From Rhizorhabdus phycosphaerae (lineage in GTDB: Bacteria; Pseudomonadota; Alphaproteobacteria; Sphingomonadales; Sphingomonadaceae), in the NCBI RefSeq assembly GCF_011044255.1, contig NZ_CP049107.1, positions 1,116,001 to 1,180,000 on the forward strand: a stretch of 64,000 nucleotides of DNA. The letters run 5' to 3'. Shown here piece after piece: positions 8,158 through 16,611 of this stretch (its first letter is position 1; each line of letters opens with the position of its first letter). The translations under genes and the position numbers were made by a program. The notes below the pieces were generated by a model, which ran no database searches, was not told the DNA's origin, and worked only from the letters and a program-made list of their open reading frames with translations.

Positions 8158-8784
8158 TCAGGCCGGGGCGGCTCCGGGCACAGCGCGCCCGGAGCCGACA
8201 GCTTCCTCGTCGCGCGAATAAGTGGCGACGAGCATGCCCGCGCCCAGCACCCTGCCCTTCATCGCTTCGACCAGTTCGCTGCGCCCGGGACTCGGACCAA
8301 CATCGAGACGCTCGCCGAGGGCGAAGAGCTGGAAGACATAATCGTGCGAGCCATGGCCCGAGGGCGGATCGGGCGGCAGCCACCCCTCCCCGATCAGGCT
8401 GTTGCGTCCGACGTCGCGACCGTCGGCCTGGCCATCACCATCGGGCGCGATGGCGCCTTCGGCCAGCCGCCGCTCATCGGGGGGCAGATTCCAGACAAGC
8501 GCATGGACGAGCGGCTGCAGGGCCGGCGCGTCGGGATCCTCGACGATCAGCGCCAGGCTTGCCGTCCCGTCGGGAACCGTGCCCCACAGAAGCGGCGGCG
8601 ATATGCCGTCGCCGTCGGCGGTGAAGCGGATCGGCAATCTGGCGCCATAGCCGAAGGCCGGGCTCTCCAGATCGATGATGGTCTCGCCTATCGACAGATC
8701 GGGATTGACGATCACCAGCTTGGAGTGGCCCGCCCGCACGTTGTGCAGCAGCCCGCCCAGCCAGCGCGGCAGATGTTCGAACAT
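8158..8784 (-). CDS. YbhB/YbcL family Raf-kinase-inhibitor-like (PEBP) protein
   Basis: 208 residues of phosphatidylethanolamine-binding-protein fold: SPPLLWGTVPDGTASLALIVEDPDAP, HALVWNLPP and the GSHDYVFQLFAL stretch are the conserved ligand-pocket segments. No signal peptide, so cytoplasmic. ATG 8784 follows AAGGAGGAAGG. Ligand and role are not known for bacterial members; the family name gives no function here. It converges with the LOG gene, sharing a 4-bp gap. Confidence 0.87.
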   Translation of the reverse strand: MFEHLPRWLGGLLHNVRAGHSKLVIVNPDLSIGETIIDLESPAFGYGARLPIRFTADGDGISPPLLWGTVPDGTASLALIVEDPDAPALQPLVHALVWNLPPDERRLAEGAIAPDGDGQADGRDVGRNSLIGEGWLPPDPPSGHGSHDYVFQLFALGERLDVGPSPGRSELVEAMKGRVLGAGMLVATYSRDEEAVGSGRAVPGAAPA

Positions 8785-8916
8785 CGATCCTTCCTCCTTG
8801 GTTCATCGACTAAATGCGGGAAGGCCCGTGAATGATCCCGCAGGCGTCGAGCGATAGGAGAAAGGACCATCGGCGGCATTGCGCCAGATCATGCCAATGC
8901 CGCCGACCTTGCCCAT

Positions 8917-9723
8917 TCAGGTCATGGTCGCGACCAGCCCGCACACTGTGTTCGTGATCGTTCCGCCGATCAGGACCGAGCCAATCTGCAGGATCGACGG
9001 CTTGGTCCACCTCGTCCCATCCCAGCCCCATGTCATCGGATCCTGAAGATCACCGCCCTGCGGCGGCGCCTGCTGCGCGATGATATTGCGGGTCAGGCCG
9101 CAAATGCTGGTTCCGAAAACCTCGAAGAAATTGGGCGAGGCAATCGTGGCGTTCTTGAGTCCGTTCTGCACCACACCCGCGTACCAGCCAGTAACGATGG
9201 CACGCATCTGCGCCTCGCTCGCTTTGCTGAGATCGATAAAAGCGTAGCGATTATTCTTGTCGGCGACGATGAACACCGGCCCCTTGACGTCGGCGAGGCC
9301 ATAGACCTGCAGCAGCGCCTTGGCCCCCTCATAATCATAAGCCGCGAGCATCGCCGCACAGTCGGTCGACGAAGTCGTCGCTTTCACCGGCCAATAGGTC
9401 GGGATCGGCTGCGCGCCAGGCACCACCTGCTGCGCGACCTCGGGCGTGGTCAAGAGGCCCACATAGGCCTTGCACAGCTTCTTGTTGCGGCTGCTGTTCC
9501 GGTTGGTCAGCAGGATGATCGCCCGGAAAGGATAGGCGGTTGCCGTCGCCGCAAAATTCCGCTCCCGCGGCAGCAGTTCGCGCACGACGACGGTCGTGGC
9601 AGGCGTCTGTCCAGCCGACTCTCCGACCGTGGGAGATGGTGGTGGCGGGAGTTCCATCGACGCACAGCCGAAGAGCGTCGCGAGCGCCAGAACCGCACAC
9701 AGCTTGAAAAATGAACGATGCAT
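8917..9723 (-). CDS. Putative lipoprotein of unknown function
   Basis: 268 residues with a signal peptide and lipobox (LFGCAS, Cys at about residue 20) followed by a proline-rich spacer and a mostly alpha-helical mature part. Cysteines occur at KKLCKAYVG, STDCAAML, SICGLTRN and the C-terminal TVCGL, suggesting periplasmic disulfides. The C-terminal IGSVLIGGTITNTVCGLV is hydrophobic. No family recognised. It has its own promoter region (9724-9885) shared divergently with the next gene. Confidence 0.65.
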   Translation of the reverse strand: MHRSFFKLCAVLALATLFGCASMELPPPPSPTVGESAGQTPATTVVVRELLPRERNFAATATAYPFRAIILLTNRNSSRNKKLCKAYVGLLTTPEVAQQVVPGAQPIPTYWPVKATTSSTDCAAMLAAYDYEGAKALLQVYGLADVKGPVFIVADKNNRYAFIDLSKASEAQMRAIVTGWYAGVVQNGLKNATIASPNFFEVFGTSICGLTRNIIAQQAPPQGGDLQDPMTWGWDGTRWTKPSILQIGSVLIGGTITNTVCGLVATMT

Positions 9724-9885
9724 GTCCCCATCCCCTCAAAGGGTCAGCCCCCCGGCCGAAGACGACAGTGCCACGATCTTCCGTTACGGAACAGTGGCGA
9801 CGAGCCCCTAACGAAAATGCGCTGCCGCGCTCGATGAGGAGGGACGACGCTTGTCAGATCGAGCCGGCCGTTGCATCGCATCGCT

Positions 9886-10146
9886 ATGGACCTCGACGAT
9901 CTGCTTTTTCACTATTTCGGCACCGCATCGCTCGAGGCTCTCGACGAGGAGACGATCGAGGCGGGGCGTGAGCGCGTGGCGATCGCCTTCGGCACCGAGC
10001 AGGAGCGCGGTCGGCGATTCGCCCTGTGGATATTGCTAGAGGCGCTGGGTTCGGCGCCCGACCCGCAGGCCGCCTTCAAGGACGAGCGCGACCGCAAGGC
10101 GGCGGAAGACTATCTGTGGGCCGCCCGCCGCATGGAGCGGCATTGA
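9886..10146 (+). CDS. Small conserved-looking cytoplasmic protein upstream of the YcaQ-like gene
   Basis: 86 residues (MDLDDLLFHYFG...), acidic and helical. The segment GTEQERGRRFALWILLEALG is followed by FKDERDRKAAEDYLWAARRM. ATG 9886 was chosen; an in-frame ATG at 9871 would add five residues. The stop overlaps the next start (TTGA), indicating translational coupling to the putative DNA glycosylase. No domain recognised; it may be an accessory to the downstream gene, which is inference from coupling only. Confidence 0.6.
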   Translation: MDLDDLLFHYFGTASLEALDEETIEAGRERVAIAFGTEQERGRRFALWILLEALGSAPDPQAAFKDERDRKAAEDYLWAARRMERH

Positions 10147-11315
10147 GCCCCCAGCCGCTTTCGCTTGCCGACGCCCGACGCGTCGTGCTGGCGGCACAGG
10201 GATTTGGCGGCAGGAAATGCAAAGCCGGCCCGCGCAATCTTGCCTCAACGCTCGACCGCCTCTCGCTGCACCAGATCGACAGCGTCAATGTGCTGTCGCG
10301 AGCGCATTATCTGCCGGCCTTTTCCCGTCTCGGAGCCTATGATCGCACTTGGCTGGACCAAGCCGCGTGGGGCCCGCGCAGCAAGCGCCGCATCTTCGAA
10401 TATTGGGCCCATGAAGCCTCGCTCCTGCCGCTAGACCTGCACCCGCTGCTGCGCTGGCGGATGGCCGAGGCGGACCGGGGAGAACGGGGATGGGGATCGC
10501 TGAGATCCTATGCCGGCGAGCGGCGCCCCGAAGCCATGCGCACGCTCGCCGGCATCGCGGACGAAGGCCCGCTGTCCGCATCCGACTTCGAGGACGGCAA
10601 GGGGCAAGGCGGCTGGTGGGGCTGGGGCGAGGCCAAGCGTCAGCTGGAATGGCTGTTCTGGGCGGGCCACATCACCACGGCGACCCGGCGCAACGGGTTC
10701 GAGCGGGTCTATGACCTGACCGAGCGGGTCATTCCCGCAGACATTCTCGCCCTGCCTACCCCCGACAAGGCGGCGGCCCATCGTGCACTGATCGCGCGCG
10801 CCGCTTGCGCGCTGGGCGTCGCGACAGAGACCGATCTGCGCGACTATTTTCGAACCGAAGTCGCGCCGACCCGCGACGCCATCGCCGCACTGGCCGAGGA
10901 AGGCGTGCTCGAGCCCGTACAGGTCGAGAGCTGGGCCAAGACCGCCTGGCTGTATCGCGACGCGCGCGCGCCGAAGCGCATATCGGCCGCAGCGCTGCTA
11001 GCACCCTTCGACCCGCTGATCTGGGAGCGCTCGCGGACAGAACGGCTGTTCGGTTTTCACTACCGGATCGAAATCTACACGCCTGCCCACAAGCGGCGGT
11101 TCGGCTATTATGTCTTGCCCTTCCTGCTGGGCGACAGGCTCGTCGGCCGAGTTGACCTGAAGGCCGATCGGCAGTCATCCCGACTTCTCGTCCAGTCGGT
11201 GCATCATGAACCCGGCGCACCTGCCCACAGCGGCGAAGCTCTGACCGCCCTCCTCCGCGAGATGGCGGACTGGTTGGGGCTCGAGGCGGTGGAGGGCCGC
11301 GATCTGCCCGCCTGA
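10143..11315 (+). CDS. YcaQ-like winged-helix DNA glycosylase (HTH_42 family)
   Basis: 390 residues of the YcaQ/AlkX family, which includes interstrand-crosslink DNA glycosylases built from repeated winged helices. The family's early motif LHQIDSVNVLSRAHYLPAFSRLG (about residues 41-63) contains the QID core that corresponds to the catalytic Q-x-D/Q. KRRIFEYWAHEASLLP and LLAPFDPLIWERSRTERLFGF are also typical. The start is the TTG at 10143 overlapping the previous stop; no in-frame ATG near the conserved N-terminus fits. Crosslink repair activity is inferred from the family. Confidence 0.83.
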   Translation: MSPQPLSLADARRVVLAAQGFGGRKCKAGPRNLASTLDRLSLHQIDSVNVLSRAHYLPAFSRLGAYDRTWLDQAAWGPRSKRRIFEYWAHEASLLPLDLHPLLRWRMAEADRGERGWGSLRSYAGERRPEAMRTLAGIADEGPLSASDFEDGKGQGGWWGWGEAKRQLEWLFWAGHITTATRRNGFERVYDLTERVIPADILALPTPDKAAAHRALIARAACALGVATETDLRDYFRTEVAPTRDAIAALAEEGVLEPVQVESWAKTAWLYRDARAPKRISAAALLAPFDPLIWERSRTERLFGFHYRIEIYTPAHKRRFGYYVLPFLLGDRLVGRVDLKADRQSSRLLVQSVHHEPGAPAHSGEALTALLREMADWLGLEAVEGRDLPA

Positions 11316-11371
11316 GTATCGCACGGCGGAAGACGCTTCAAACCAAAGGCGGGTGCGACTAAAGCGCGGGC

Positions 11372-12706
11372 ATGGATCATCAGATACACATTATCGGCGG
11401 CGGGCTCGCCGGCTCCGAAGCGGCGTGGCAGCTGGCGCAGGCTGGCATCAAGGTCCGCCTGTCGGAGATGCGCGGAGTCGAGGCGACGCCTGCCCACCAG
11501 ACCGACAGCCTGGCCGAACTCGTCTGCTCGAACAGCTTTCGCTCCGACGACCCGCACAATGCGGTGGGTCTCCTCCACCAGGAGATGCGCGCGCTCGGAT
11601 CGCTGATCATGGCGCAGGCGGATGCGCATCGCGTGCCGGCCGGATCGGCGCTGGCGGTCGACCGCGAGGGCTATGCCGAGGCCGTCACCCGCGCGATCGC
11701 CGACCACCCGATGATCGAGCTGGTCCGCGAGCGTGTCGACGTGCTCCCCGGCAGCGGCGCGGTGATCGTCGCGACCGGCCCGCTGACCGCTGCATCGCTC
11801 GCCGCCTCGATAGGCGAAGCGACCGGGGCAGACGCACTGGCCTTCTTCGACGCCATCGCCCCGATCGTCCATCATCATTCGATCGACATGGACGTGGCGT
11901 GGATGGCCTCGCGCTGGGACAAGGGCGAGACCAAGGATTACATCAACTGCCCGATGGACAAGGAGCAGTATCTCGCCTTCCATCAGGGATTGCTCGACGG
12001 CGAGAAGACCGAGTTCAAGGAGTGGGAGAAGAATACCCCCTATTTCGACGGCTGCATGCCGGTCGAGGTAATGGCCGAGCGCGGCGTCGACACGCTGCGC
12101 CACGGACCGATGAAACCGGTCGGCCTCGACAATCCACGCACCGGGCGCTGGCCCTATGCGGTCGTCCAGCTGCGCCAGGACAATGCGCTAGGCACGCTGT
12201 GGAACATGGTGGGTTTCCAGACCAAGCTGAAGCACGCAGAACAAGTCCGCCTGTTCCGGACGATCCCCGGCCTCGAAAAGGCCGAGTTTGCGCGGCTGGG
12301 CGGGCTGCACCGCAACACCTTCATCCAGAGTCCGAAGCTGCTCGACCGAACCCTGCGGCTCAAGTCGCGCCCGCACATCCGCTTTGCGGGGCAGATCACC
12401 GGCTGCGAGGGTTATGTGGAGTCCGCCGCCATCGGCTTGCTGGCGGGGCGCTTCGCCGCTGCCGAGCTGCTTTGTCGCAGCTTCGCTCGTCCGCCCGAGA
12501 CCACCGCGCTGGGTGCGCTGCTCAACCACATCACCGGCGATGCGGAAGCCGACAGCTACCAGCCGATGAACGTCAATTTCGGGCTGTTCCCGCCGCTGGA
12601 GGGCGCGCGCGGCGGGCGCAAGCGCAAGGGCGATCGCAAGGTGATGATGTCCGAGCGTGCCGACGAAGCGCTGCGCCGCTGGATGGCGGATAACGAAGCC
12701 GCCTGA
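11372..12706 (+). CDS. trmFO: TrmFO: folate/FAD-dependent tRNA (uracil-54-C5)-methyltransferase
   Basis: Makes ribothymidine-54 in the tRNA T-loop using 5,10-methylene-tetrahydrofolate and FADH2. 444 residues, the normal length. The N-terminal FAD Rossmann motif ([18 protein letters not shown]) is followed by the family stretches [12 protein letters not shown], the [12 protein letters not shown] segment, [14 protein letters not shown] and the C-terminal [19 protein letters not shown] single-gene unit 56 bp after the YcaQ-like gene. High-confidence family assignment. Confidence 0.96.
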   Translation: MDHQIHIIGGGLAGSEAAWQLAQAGIKVRLSEMRGVEATPAHQTDSLAELVCSNSFRSDDPHNAVGLLHQEMRALGSLIMAQADAHRVPAGSALAVDREGYAEAVTRAIADHPMIELVRERVDVLPGSGAVIVATGPLTAASLAASIGEATGADALAFFDAIAPIVHHHSIDMDVAWMASRWDKGETKDYINCPMDKEQYLAFHQGLLDGEKTEFKEWEKNTPYFDGCMPVEVMAERGVDTLRHGPMKPVGLDNPRTGRWPYAVVQLRQDNALGTLWNMVGFQTKLKHAEQVRLFRTIPGLEKAEFARLGGLHRNTFIQSPKLLDRTLRLKSRPHIRFAGQITGCEGYVESAAIGLLAGRFAAAELLCRSFARPPETTALGALLNHITGDAEADSYQPMNVNFGLFPPLEGARGGRKRKGDRKVMMSERADEALRRWMADNEAA

Positions 12707-12725
12707 TCGTCGCGCATCGGCCCGG

Positions 12726-12944
12726 TCAGGCGGCGGTCAACTCGGATCCCCGCTTGAGTGCCTTCTTCCCTTCGTCGGTTTCGACGAGATAGGCCGGGTT
12801 GTCCGTCGTGCCCCGACGAACGATCCGGCTTCCTTCGATCGTCCGCTGGACGCGTCGTTCGAACCGCTCCTCGACATGACCATGGGCGCTATGCGCGCCC
12901 CACGTCCAGCTAACCTTCTGGCCTTTCCGGAATTTGTTGGACAT
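12726..12944 (-). CDS. DUF2945 (HVA-TUDOR) small protein
   Basis: 72 residues; FRKGQKVSWTWGAHSAHGHVEE and the C-terminal NPAYLVETDEGKKALKRGSEL are the DUF2945 / hypervirulence-associated TUDOR pattern, an SH3-like barrel. Cytoplasmic, basic. The TUDOR name comes from structural similarity; no bacterial function is established. It converges with trmFO (19 bp) and diverges from the glycosyltransferase. Confidence 0.85.
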   Translation of the reverse strand: MSNKFRKGQKVSWTWGAHSAHGHVEERFERRVQRTIEGSRIVRRGTTDNPAYLVETDEGKKALKRGSELTAA

Positions 12945-13029
12945 GGCGATCTCCTCTCCCGTTCCAGAACCACTTGGCCGCGTGGCCGTTCCGGTTGCGA
13001 TGATCGGATTTGCCTCCTAAGGCGGCGCG

Positions 13030-14211
13030 ATGGATGCTTCGCAGCTGCGTGTAGCCCTGTTTACGGGCAACTATAACTATGTGCGCGATGGCGCGAACCA
13101 GGCGCTGAACCGTCTCGTCGGCTATCTGCTGAGCCTGGGCGCGGCGGTGCGCGTCTATTCGCCGACGATCGACGAGCCCGCCTTTCCGCCAACCGGCGAT
13201 CTCGTCAGCATCCCGTCGCTGCCCGTTCCCGGCCGCGGCGAATATCGCTTCCCGCTGATGATCCCGCCCTCGATCAAGCGCGACATCAGCCGCTTCGCGC
13301 CGAACATCATCCATGTCGCGAGCCCGGAGATATTGGGGCACCGCGCGGTCAGCCTGGCTCTCCACCGCAATCTTCCGGTCGTTGCCTCGGTCCACACGCG
13401 GTTCGAGACCTATTTCCGCTATTATGGCCTCGCCTTCCTCGAACCGGTGGTCGAGGCGCTGCTGCGCCGCTTCTACCGCCGATGCGACGCCATCTTCGCA
13501 CCTTCGGAGTCGATGGCGCAGCTGCTCCGCGAGCAGCGGATGAGCTATGATGTCGGCATCTGGTCGCGCGGGATCGACCGGACGATCTTCCGCCCCGATC
13601 GCCGCAGCCTGGAATGGCGCCAATCGCTCGGCATCGACGATGACGACGTGGTCATCGGCTTCGTCGGACGGCTGGTCATGGAAAAGGGGCTCGACGTGTT
13701 CGCCGACACGATCGACCAGCTCGAACGCAAGCAGGTCCGGCACAAGGTGCTGGTCGTCGGCCAGGGTCCTGCGCGCGAGTGGTTCGAGAAGCGCCTGCCC
13801 AAGGCGGTCTTCGCCGGTTTCCAGGCGGGCGAGGATCTGGGCCGCGCGGTCGCCTCGATGGACATGCTGTTCAACCCGTCGGTCACCGAGACTTTCGGCA
13901 ATGTCACGCTCGAGGCGATGGCGGCAGGGCTGCCCGTGGTCGCCGCACGTGCGACCGGCAGTGAGAGCCTGATCGACGACGGCGTGACCGGGCGACTGAT
14001 CCAGCCGGGGCGGACCCAGGCCTTCGCCGATGCGCTGCGCCAGTTCTGCGAGGATGGCGAACTCCGCCAGAAGATCGGCCTCGCCGGCCTGCAGTCGAGC
14101 GCGCGCTATGGCTGGGACCAGGTCAATCAGGAACTGGTCGACGCCTATATCCGCATCATCCGCCAGCATCAGGCGGGCGTGCGGATGACTCGGCAGAGCC
14201 CGGTCCCCTGA
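13030..14211 (+). CDS. GT4-family (GT-B fold) glycosyltransferase
   Basis: 393 residues. The N-terminal half (VALFTGNYNYVRDGANQALNRLV, PNIIHVASPEILG, VASVHTRFETYF) binds acceptor. The C-terminal half has the GT4 donor-site pattern FVGRLVMEKGLDVF, VLVVGQGP and NPSVTETFGNVTLEAMAAGLPVV, which contains the conserved E(x7)E. It resembles SqdX/PimB/MgtA-type lipid or GDP-mannose glycosyltransferases, so a glycolipid product is plausible but not proven. Monocistronic, divergent from DUF2945. Confidence 0.88.
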   Translation: MDASQLRVALFTGNYNYVRDGANQALNRLVGYLLSLGAAVRVYSPTIDEPAFPPTGDLVSIPSLPVPGRGEYRFPLMIPPSIKRDISRFAPNIIHVASPEILGHRAVSLALHRNLPVVASVHTRFETYFRYYGLAFLEPVVEALLRRFYRRCDAIFAPSESMAQLLREQRMSYDVGIWSRGIDRTIFRPDRRSLEWRQSLGIDDDDVVIGFVGRLVMEKGLDVFADTIDQLERKQVRHKVLVVGQGPAREWFEKRLPKAVFAGFQAGEDLGRAVASMDMLFNPSVTETFGNVTLEAMAAGLPVVAARATGSESLIDDGVTGRLIQPGRTQAFADALRQFCEDGELRQKIGLAGLQSSARYGWDQVNQELVDAYIRIIRQHQAGVRMTRQSPVP

Positions 14212-14236
14212 ACCCTGCCGGGCCGGCCGCGCCGGG

Positions 14237-14554
14237 TCAGGCCGGCCGCCAATCGAAAGTGAGCGGCGCCTCGCGAAAGGCGAAGCGGTCGAGGTGACGC
14301 ACTACGGCTCCCTGCAAGCCTTCGAGCTGTTCGGGGGTGCTGGCGTCGATCCGGACCTCGAGCGTGTCGGGCTTCGCATCGAAGGTGGCGAGACCATCGC
14401 CCGGAAAGTCCGCGCCGCGCGCATCGCGCGGGAAGACCACCGAGCCGTGCTGCGCGTCGAAGCTGACCTCCAGGTTATGCGCCCAGTGTTTGCAGAGCTG
14501 CTGAAGATAGCGGCTGGCCGACCGGGTCGGCACCGAAGCAGTCGCAGCGATCAT
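14237..14554 (-). CDS. DUF2218 family protein
   Basis: 105 residues; SRYLQQLCKHWAHNLEV and FREAPLTFDWRP with the LEVRIDASTPEQLEGLQGAVVRHLDRFAF segment match DUF2218, a small cytoplasmic family often found next to siderophore or stress regulators. Function unknown. The start shares one base with the PadR stop (TGATG), so it is translationally coupled to the regulator and should be repressed by it. Confidence 0.85.
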   Translation of the reverse strand: MIAATASVPTRSASRYLQQLCKHWAHNLEVSFDAQHGSVVFPRDARGADFPGDGLATFDAKPDTLEVRIDASTPEQLEGLQGAVVRHLDRFAFREAPLTFDWRPA

Positions 14555-15165
14555 CAGAGGCGCTCGATCCTGCGGGCCGCCTCGTCGAGGATCGCCGCGA
14601 TGTCGTGCCCCAGATCGTCGCGATCGCGACGTCCCATCCGGTCGCGCAGAACCATGGCGAGATTGACCATCGCCCGCTTGACCGGAGCCCGCCCCTCGCC
14701 GCCGGACGCTTCCTCGCCCAGGCCGTCGAGCCGGGCGAACAGCGCTTCGATCTGTTCTGCCTGCTCGCCGATCTCGATCTTGCCGGCGTCGGTGATCGCG
14801 AACAGGCGCTTGGCCCCCTCGGCTGCCTGCTCGGCGATCTGGCCCATATCCTCGAGCATGGTGAGCGTCGGATAGATCACGCCCGGGCTCGGCGCATAGC
14901 TGCCCCCCGTGCGCTCCTCGATCGCCTTGATCAGGTCATAGCCGTGACGCGGCTGCTCCCCGATCAGCGCCAGGAGGACCAGCCGAAGCTCGGCACCGTC
15001 GAACACCCGCCGGCGTCCCCGGCCACCACCATGGCCACCAAAGCCGCCACCGAAAGCGTCACCGAACATGTCGGGGCCACCACCGAAGAAGCCGCCCCGC
15101 CGTCCGCGCATCGCGTGCCGGATACCGTGTCCGCCATGTGCGCGGACCTTATGAAAGAAATGCAT
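14554..15165 (-). CDS. PadR family transcriptional regulator
   Basis: 203 residues. A Gly/His-rich N-terminal tail (HGGHGIRHAMRGRRGGFFGGG, about 10-55) precedes a PadR winged helix: LRLVLLALIGEQPRHGYDLIKAIEERTGGSYAPSPGVIYPTLTMLEDMGQI. A C-terminal helical dimerisation region follows. ATG 15165 (MHFFHKV) is preferred to the in-frame start at 15243, which would span the operator-like palindrome at 15201-15214. The His-rich tail could bind metal. Probable autorepressor of itself and DUF2218. Confidence 0.87.
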   Translation of the reverse strand: MHFFHKVRAHGGHGIRHAMRGRRGGFFGGGPDMFGDAFGGGFGGHGGGRGRRRVFDGAELRLVLLALIGEQPRHGYDLIKAIEERTGGSYAPSPGVIYPTLTMLEDMGQIAEQAAEGAKRLFAITDAGKIEIGEQAEQIEALFARLDGLGEEASGGEGRAPVKRAMVNLAMVLRDRMGRRDRDDLGHDIAAILDEAARRIERL

Positions 15166-15200
15166 AGTTAAAATACCTATCGAGTCGTTTTCGATGTGTC

Positions 15201-15214
15201 CAAGATATATCTTG
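15201..15214. promoter_or_regulatory. Palindromic operator candidate for PadR (divergent padR/rarA promoter)
   Basis: CAAGATATATCTTG is a perfect 14-nt palindrome in the AT-rich 118-bp gap between padR and rarA, 36 bp upstream of the padR start. PadR regulators commonly bind ATAT-centred palindromes in their own promoter. Confidence 0.6.
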
Positions 15215-15282
15215 AAAGAGTTTTTGCAAGAGGGCTTTTGCAAAAGCTGTGCGACCGCCCCGGCGCGCCCTATATCGCCGGC

Positions 15283-16596
15283 ATGGCCGATCTATTTGCG
15301 CCCGAAGGCGAGCATGCCCCTGTTGCCGAGAGCATTCCGCTGGCCGAGCGCCTGCGCCCTGCCCGACTCGACGAGGTCATCGGACAGGAACATCTGACCG
15401 GTGACGACGGCGCGATCGGCCGGATGGTTGCCGCGGGCCGTTTGTCGTCGCTGATCCTGTGGGGGCCGCCCGGCACCGGAAAGACCACGATCGCGCGCCT
15501 CCTGGCCGATGCCGTGGGCTTGCGTTTCGCGCCCGTCTCGGCCGTGTTCTCGGGTGTCGCCGACCTCAAGAAGATCTTCGCCGAGGCGCGCGAGCATGCG
15601 CGGATGGGCATGCGCACCTTGCTTTTCGTGGACGAGATCCACCGCTTCAATCGCGCGCAGCAGGACAGCTTCCTGCCCTATGTTGAAGACGGCACCGTGG
15701 TGCTGGTGGGGGCGACGACCGAGAATCCGTCGTTCGAGCTCAACGCAGCCTTGCTCAGCCGTGCCCAGGTGCTGATCCTCAACCGGCTGGATGCAGCCGC
15801 CCTGACGCGGCTGATCGCGCGCGCCGAAGAGCTGATGGGCAGGACCATGCCGCTGACCGCGAATGCGCGCGAAGCGCTGGTGGCATCGGCCGACGGCGAC
15901 GGACGCTTCCTGCTCAACCAGGTCGAGACGCTCTTCTCCATCGCCATAGACCATCCGCTGGAACCCGGCGAACTCGCCAAGCTGCTCCATCGCCGCATGG
16001 CGGTGTACGACAAGGATCGCGAGGGCCATTACAACCTGATCTCGGCGCTGCATAAGTCGCTGCGCGGGTCGGATCCGCAGGCTGCGCTCTATTATCTGGC
16101 CCGGATGCTGGTGGCGGGCGAGGAGCCGCTCTACGTCCTGCGCCGACTTGTCCGCTTCGCGAGCGAGGACATCGGTCTCGCCGACCCGCAGGCTCTCGTC
16201 CAGTGCCTTGCCGCCAAGGACGCCTATGACTTTCTCGGTTCTCCCGAAGGCGAACTGGCGATCGTCCAGGCCTGTCTGTATCTGGCGACCGCACCCAAAT
16301 CGAACGCCGCTTATGCCGCACAGAAGGCGGCTTTCCGCTCCGCCAAGGAAACCGGGTCGCTGAGTCCGCCGAAGAACATTCTCAACGCCCCGACCAGGCT
16401 GATGAAGGACATCGGCTATGGCAAGGGCTATGCCTATGACCATGACGCCGAGGACGCCTTCTCGGGCGACGATTACTGGCCGGAGGAGATGGAGCCGCAG
16501 CGCTTCTATGCCCCCTCGCCGCGCGGCTTCGAGGCGAGGATCAGCGAACGCCTGGCCCATTGGGACAAGCTGCGCGCCGAGCGCTCAGGCCGCTGA
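15283..16596 (+). CDS. rarA: Replication-associated recombination protein RarA (MgsA), AAA+ ATPase
   Basis: Clamp-loader-like AAA+ ATPase acting at stalled replication forks. 437 residues: Walker A GPPGTGKTT (Lys67), Walker B LLFVDEIHRF, sensor VLVGATTENPSFELN, then the C-terminal tetramerisation domain (SALHKSLRGSDPQAALYYLARML, ASEDIGLADPQAL). ATG 15283 (MADLFA) is used; the in-frame extension to 15196 would read through the operator region and lacks family similarity. The nuclease-like gene follows after 15 bp. Confidence 0.95.
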   Translation: MADLFAPEGEHAPVAESIPLAERLRPARLDEVIGQEHLTGDDGAIGRMVAAGRLSSLILWGPPGTGKTTIARLLADAVGLRFAPVSAVFSGVADLKKIFAEAREHARMGMRTLLFVDEIHRFNRAQQDSFLPYVEDGTVVLVGATTENPSFELNAALLSRAQVLILNRLDAAALTRLIARAEELMGRTMPLTANAREALVASADGDGRFLLNQVETLFSIAIDHPLEPGELAKLLHRRMAVYDKDREGHYNLISALHKSLRGSDPQAALYYLARMLVAGEEPLYVLRRLVRFASEDIGLADPQALVQCLAAKDAYDFLGSPEGELAIVQACLYLATAPKSNAAYAAQKAAFRSAKETGSLSPPKNILNAPTRLMKDIGYGKGYAYDHDAEDAFSGDDYWPEEMEPQRFYAPSPRGFEARISERLAHWDKLRAERSGR

Positions 16597-16611
16597 CGCC
16601 CTTTGGCCCCA

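Noticed and set aside
10026-10142. Upstream extension of the YcaQ-like gene
   Set aside because: Would overlap the preceding gene in another frame and is Arg/Gly-rich, unlike the family N-terminus.
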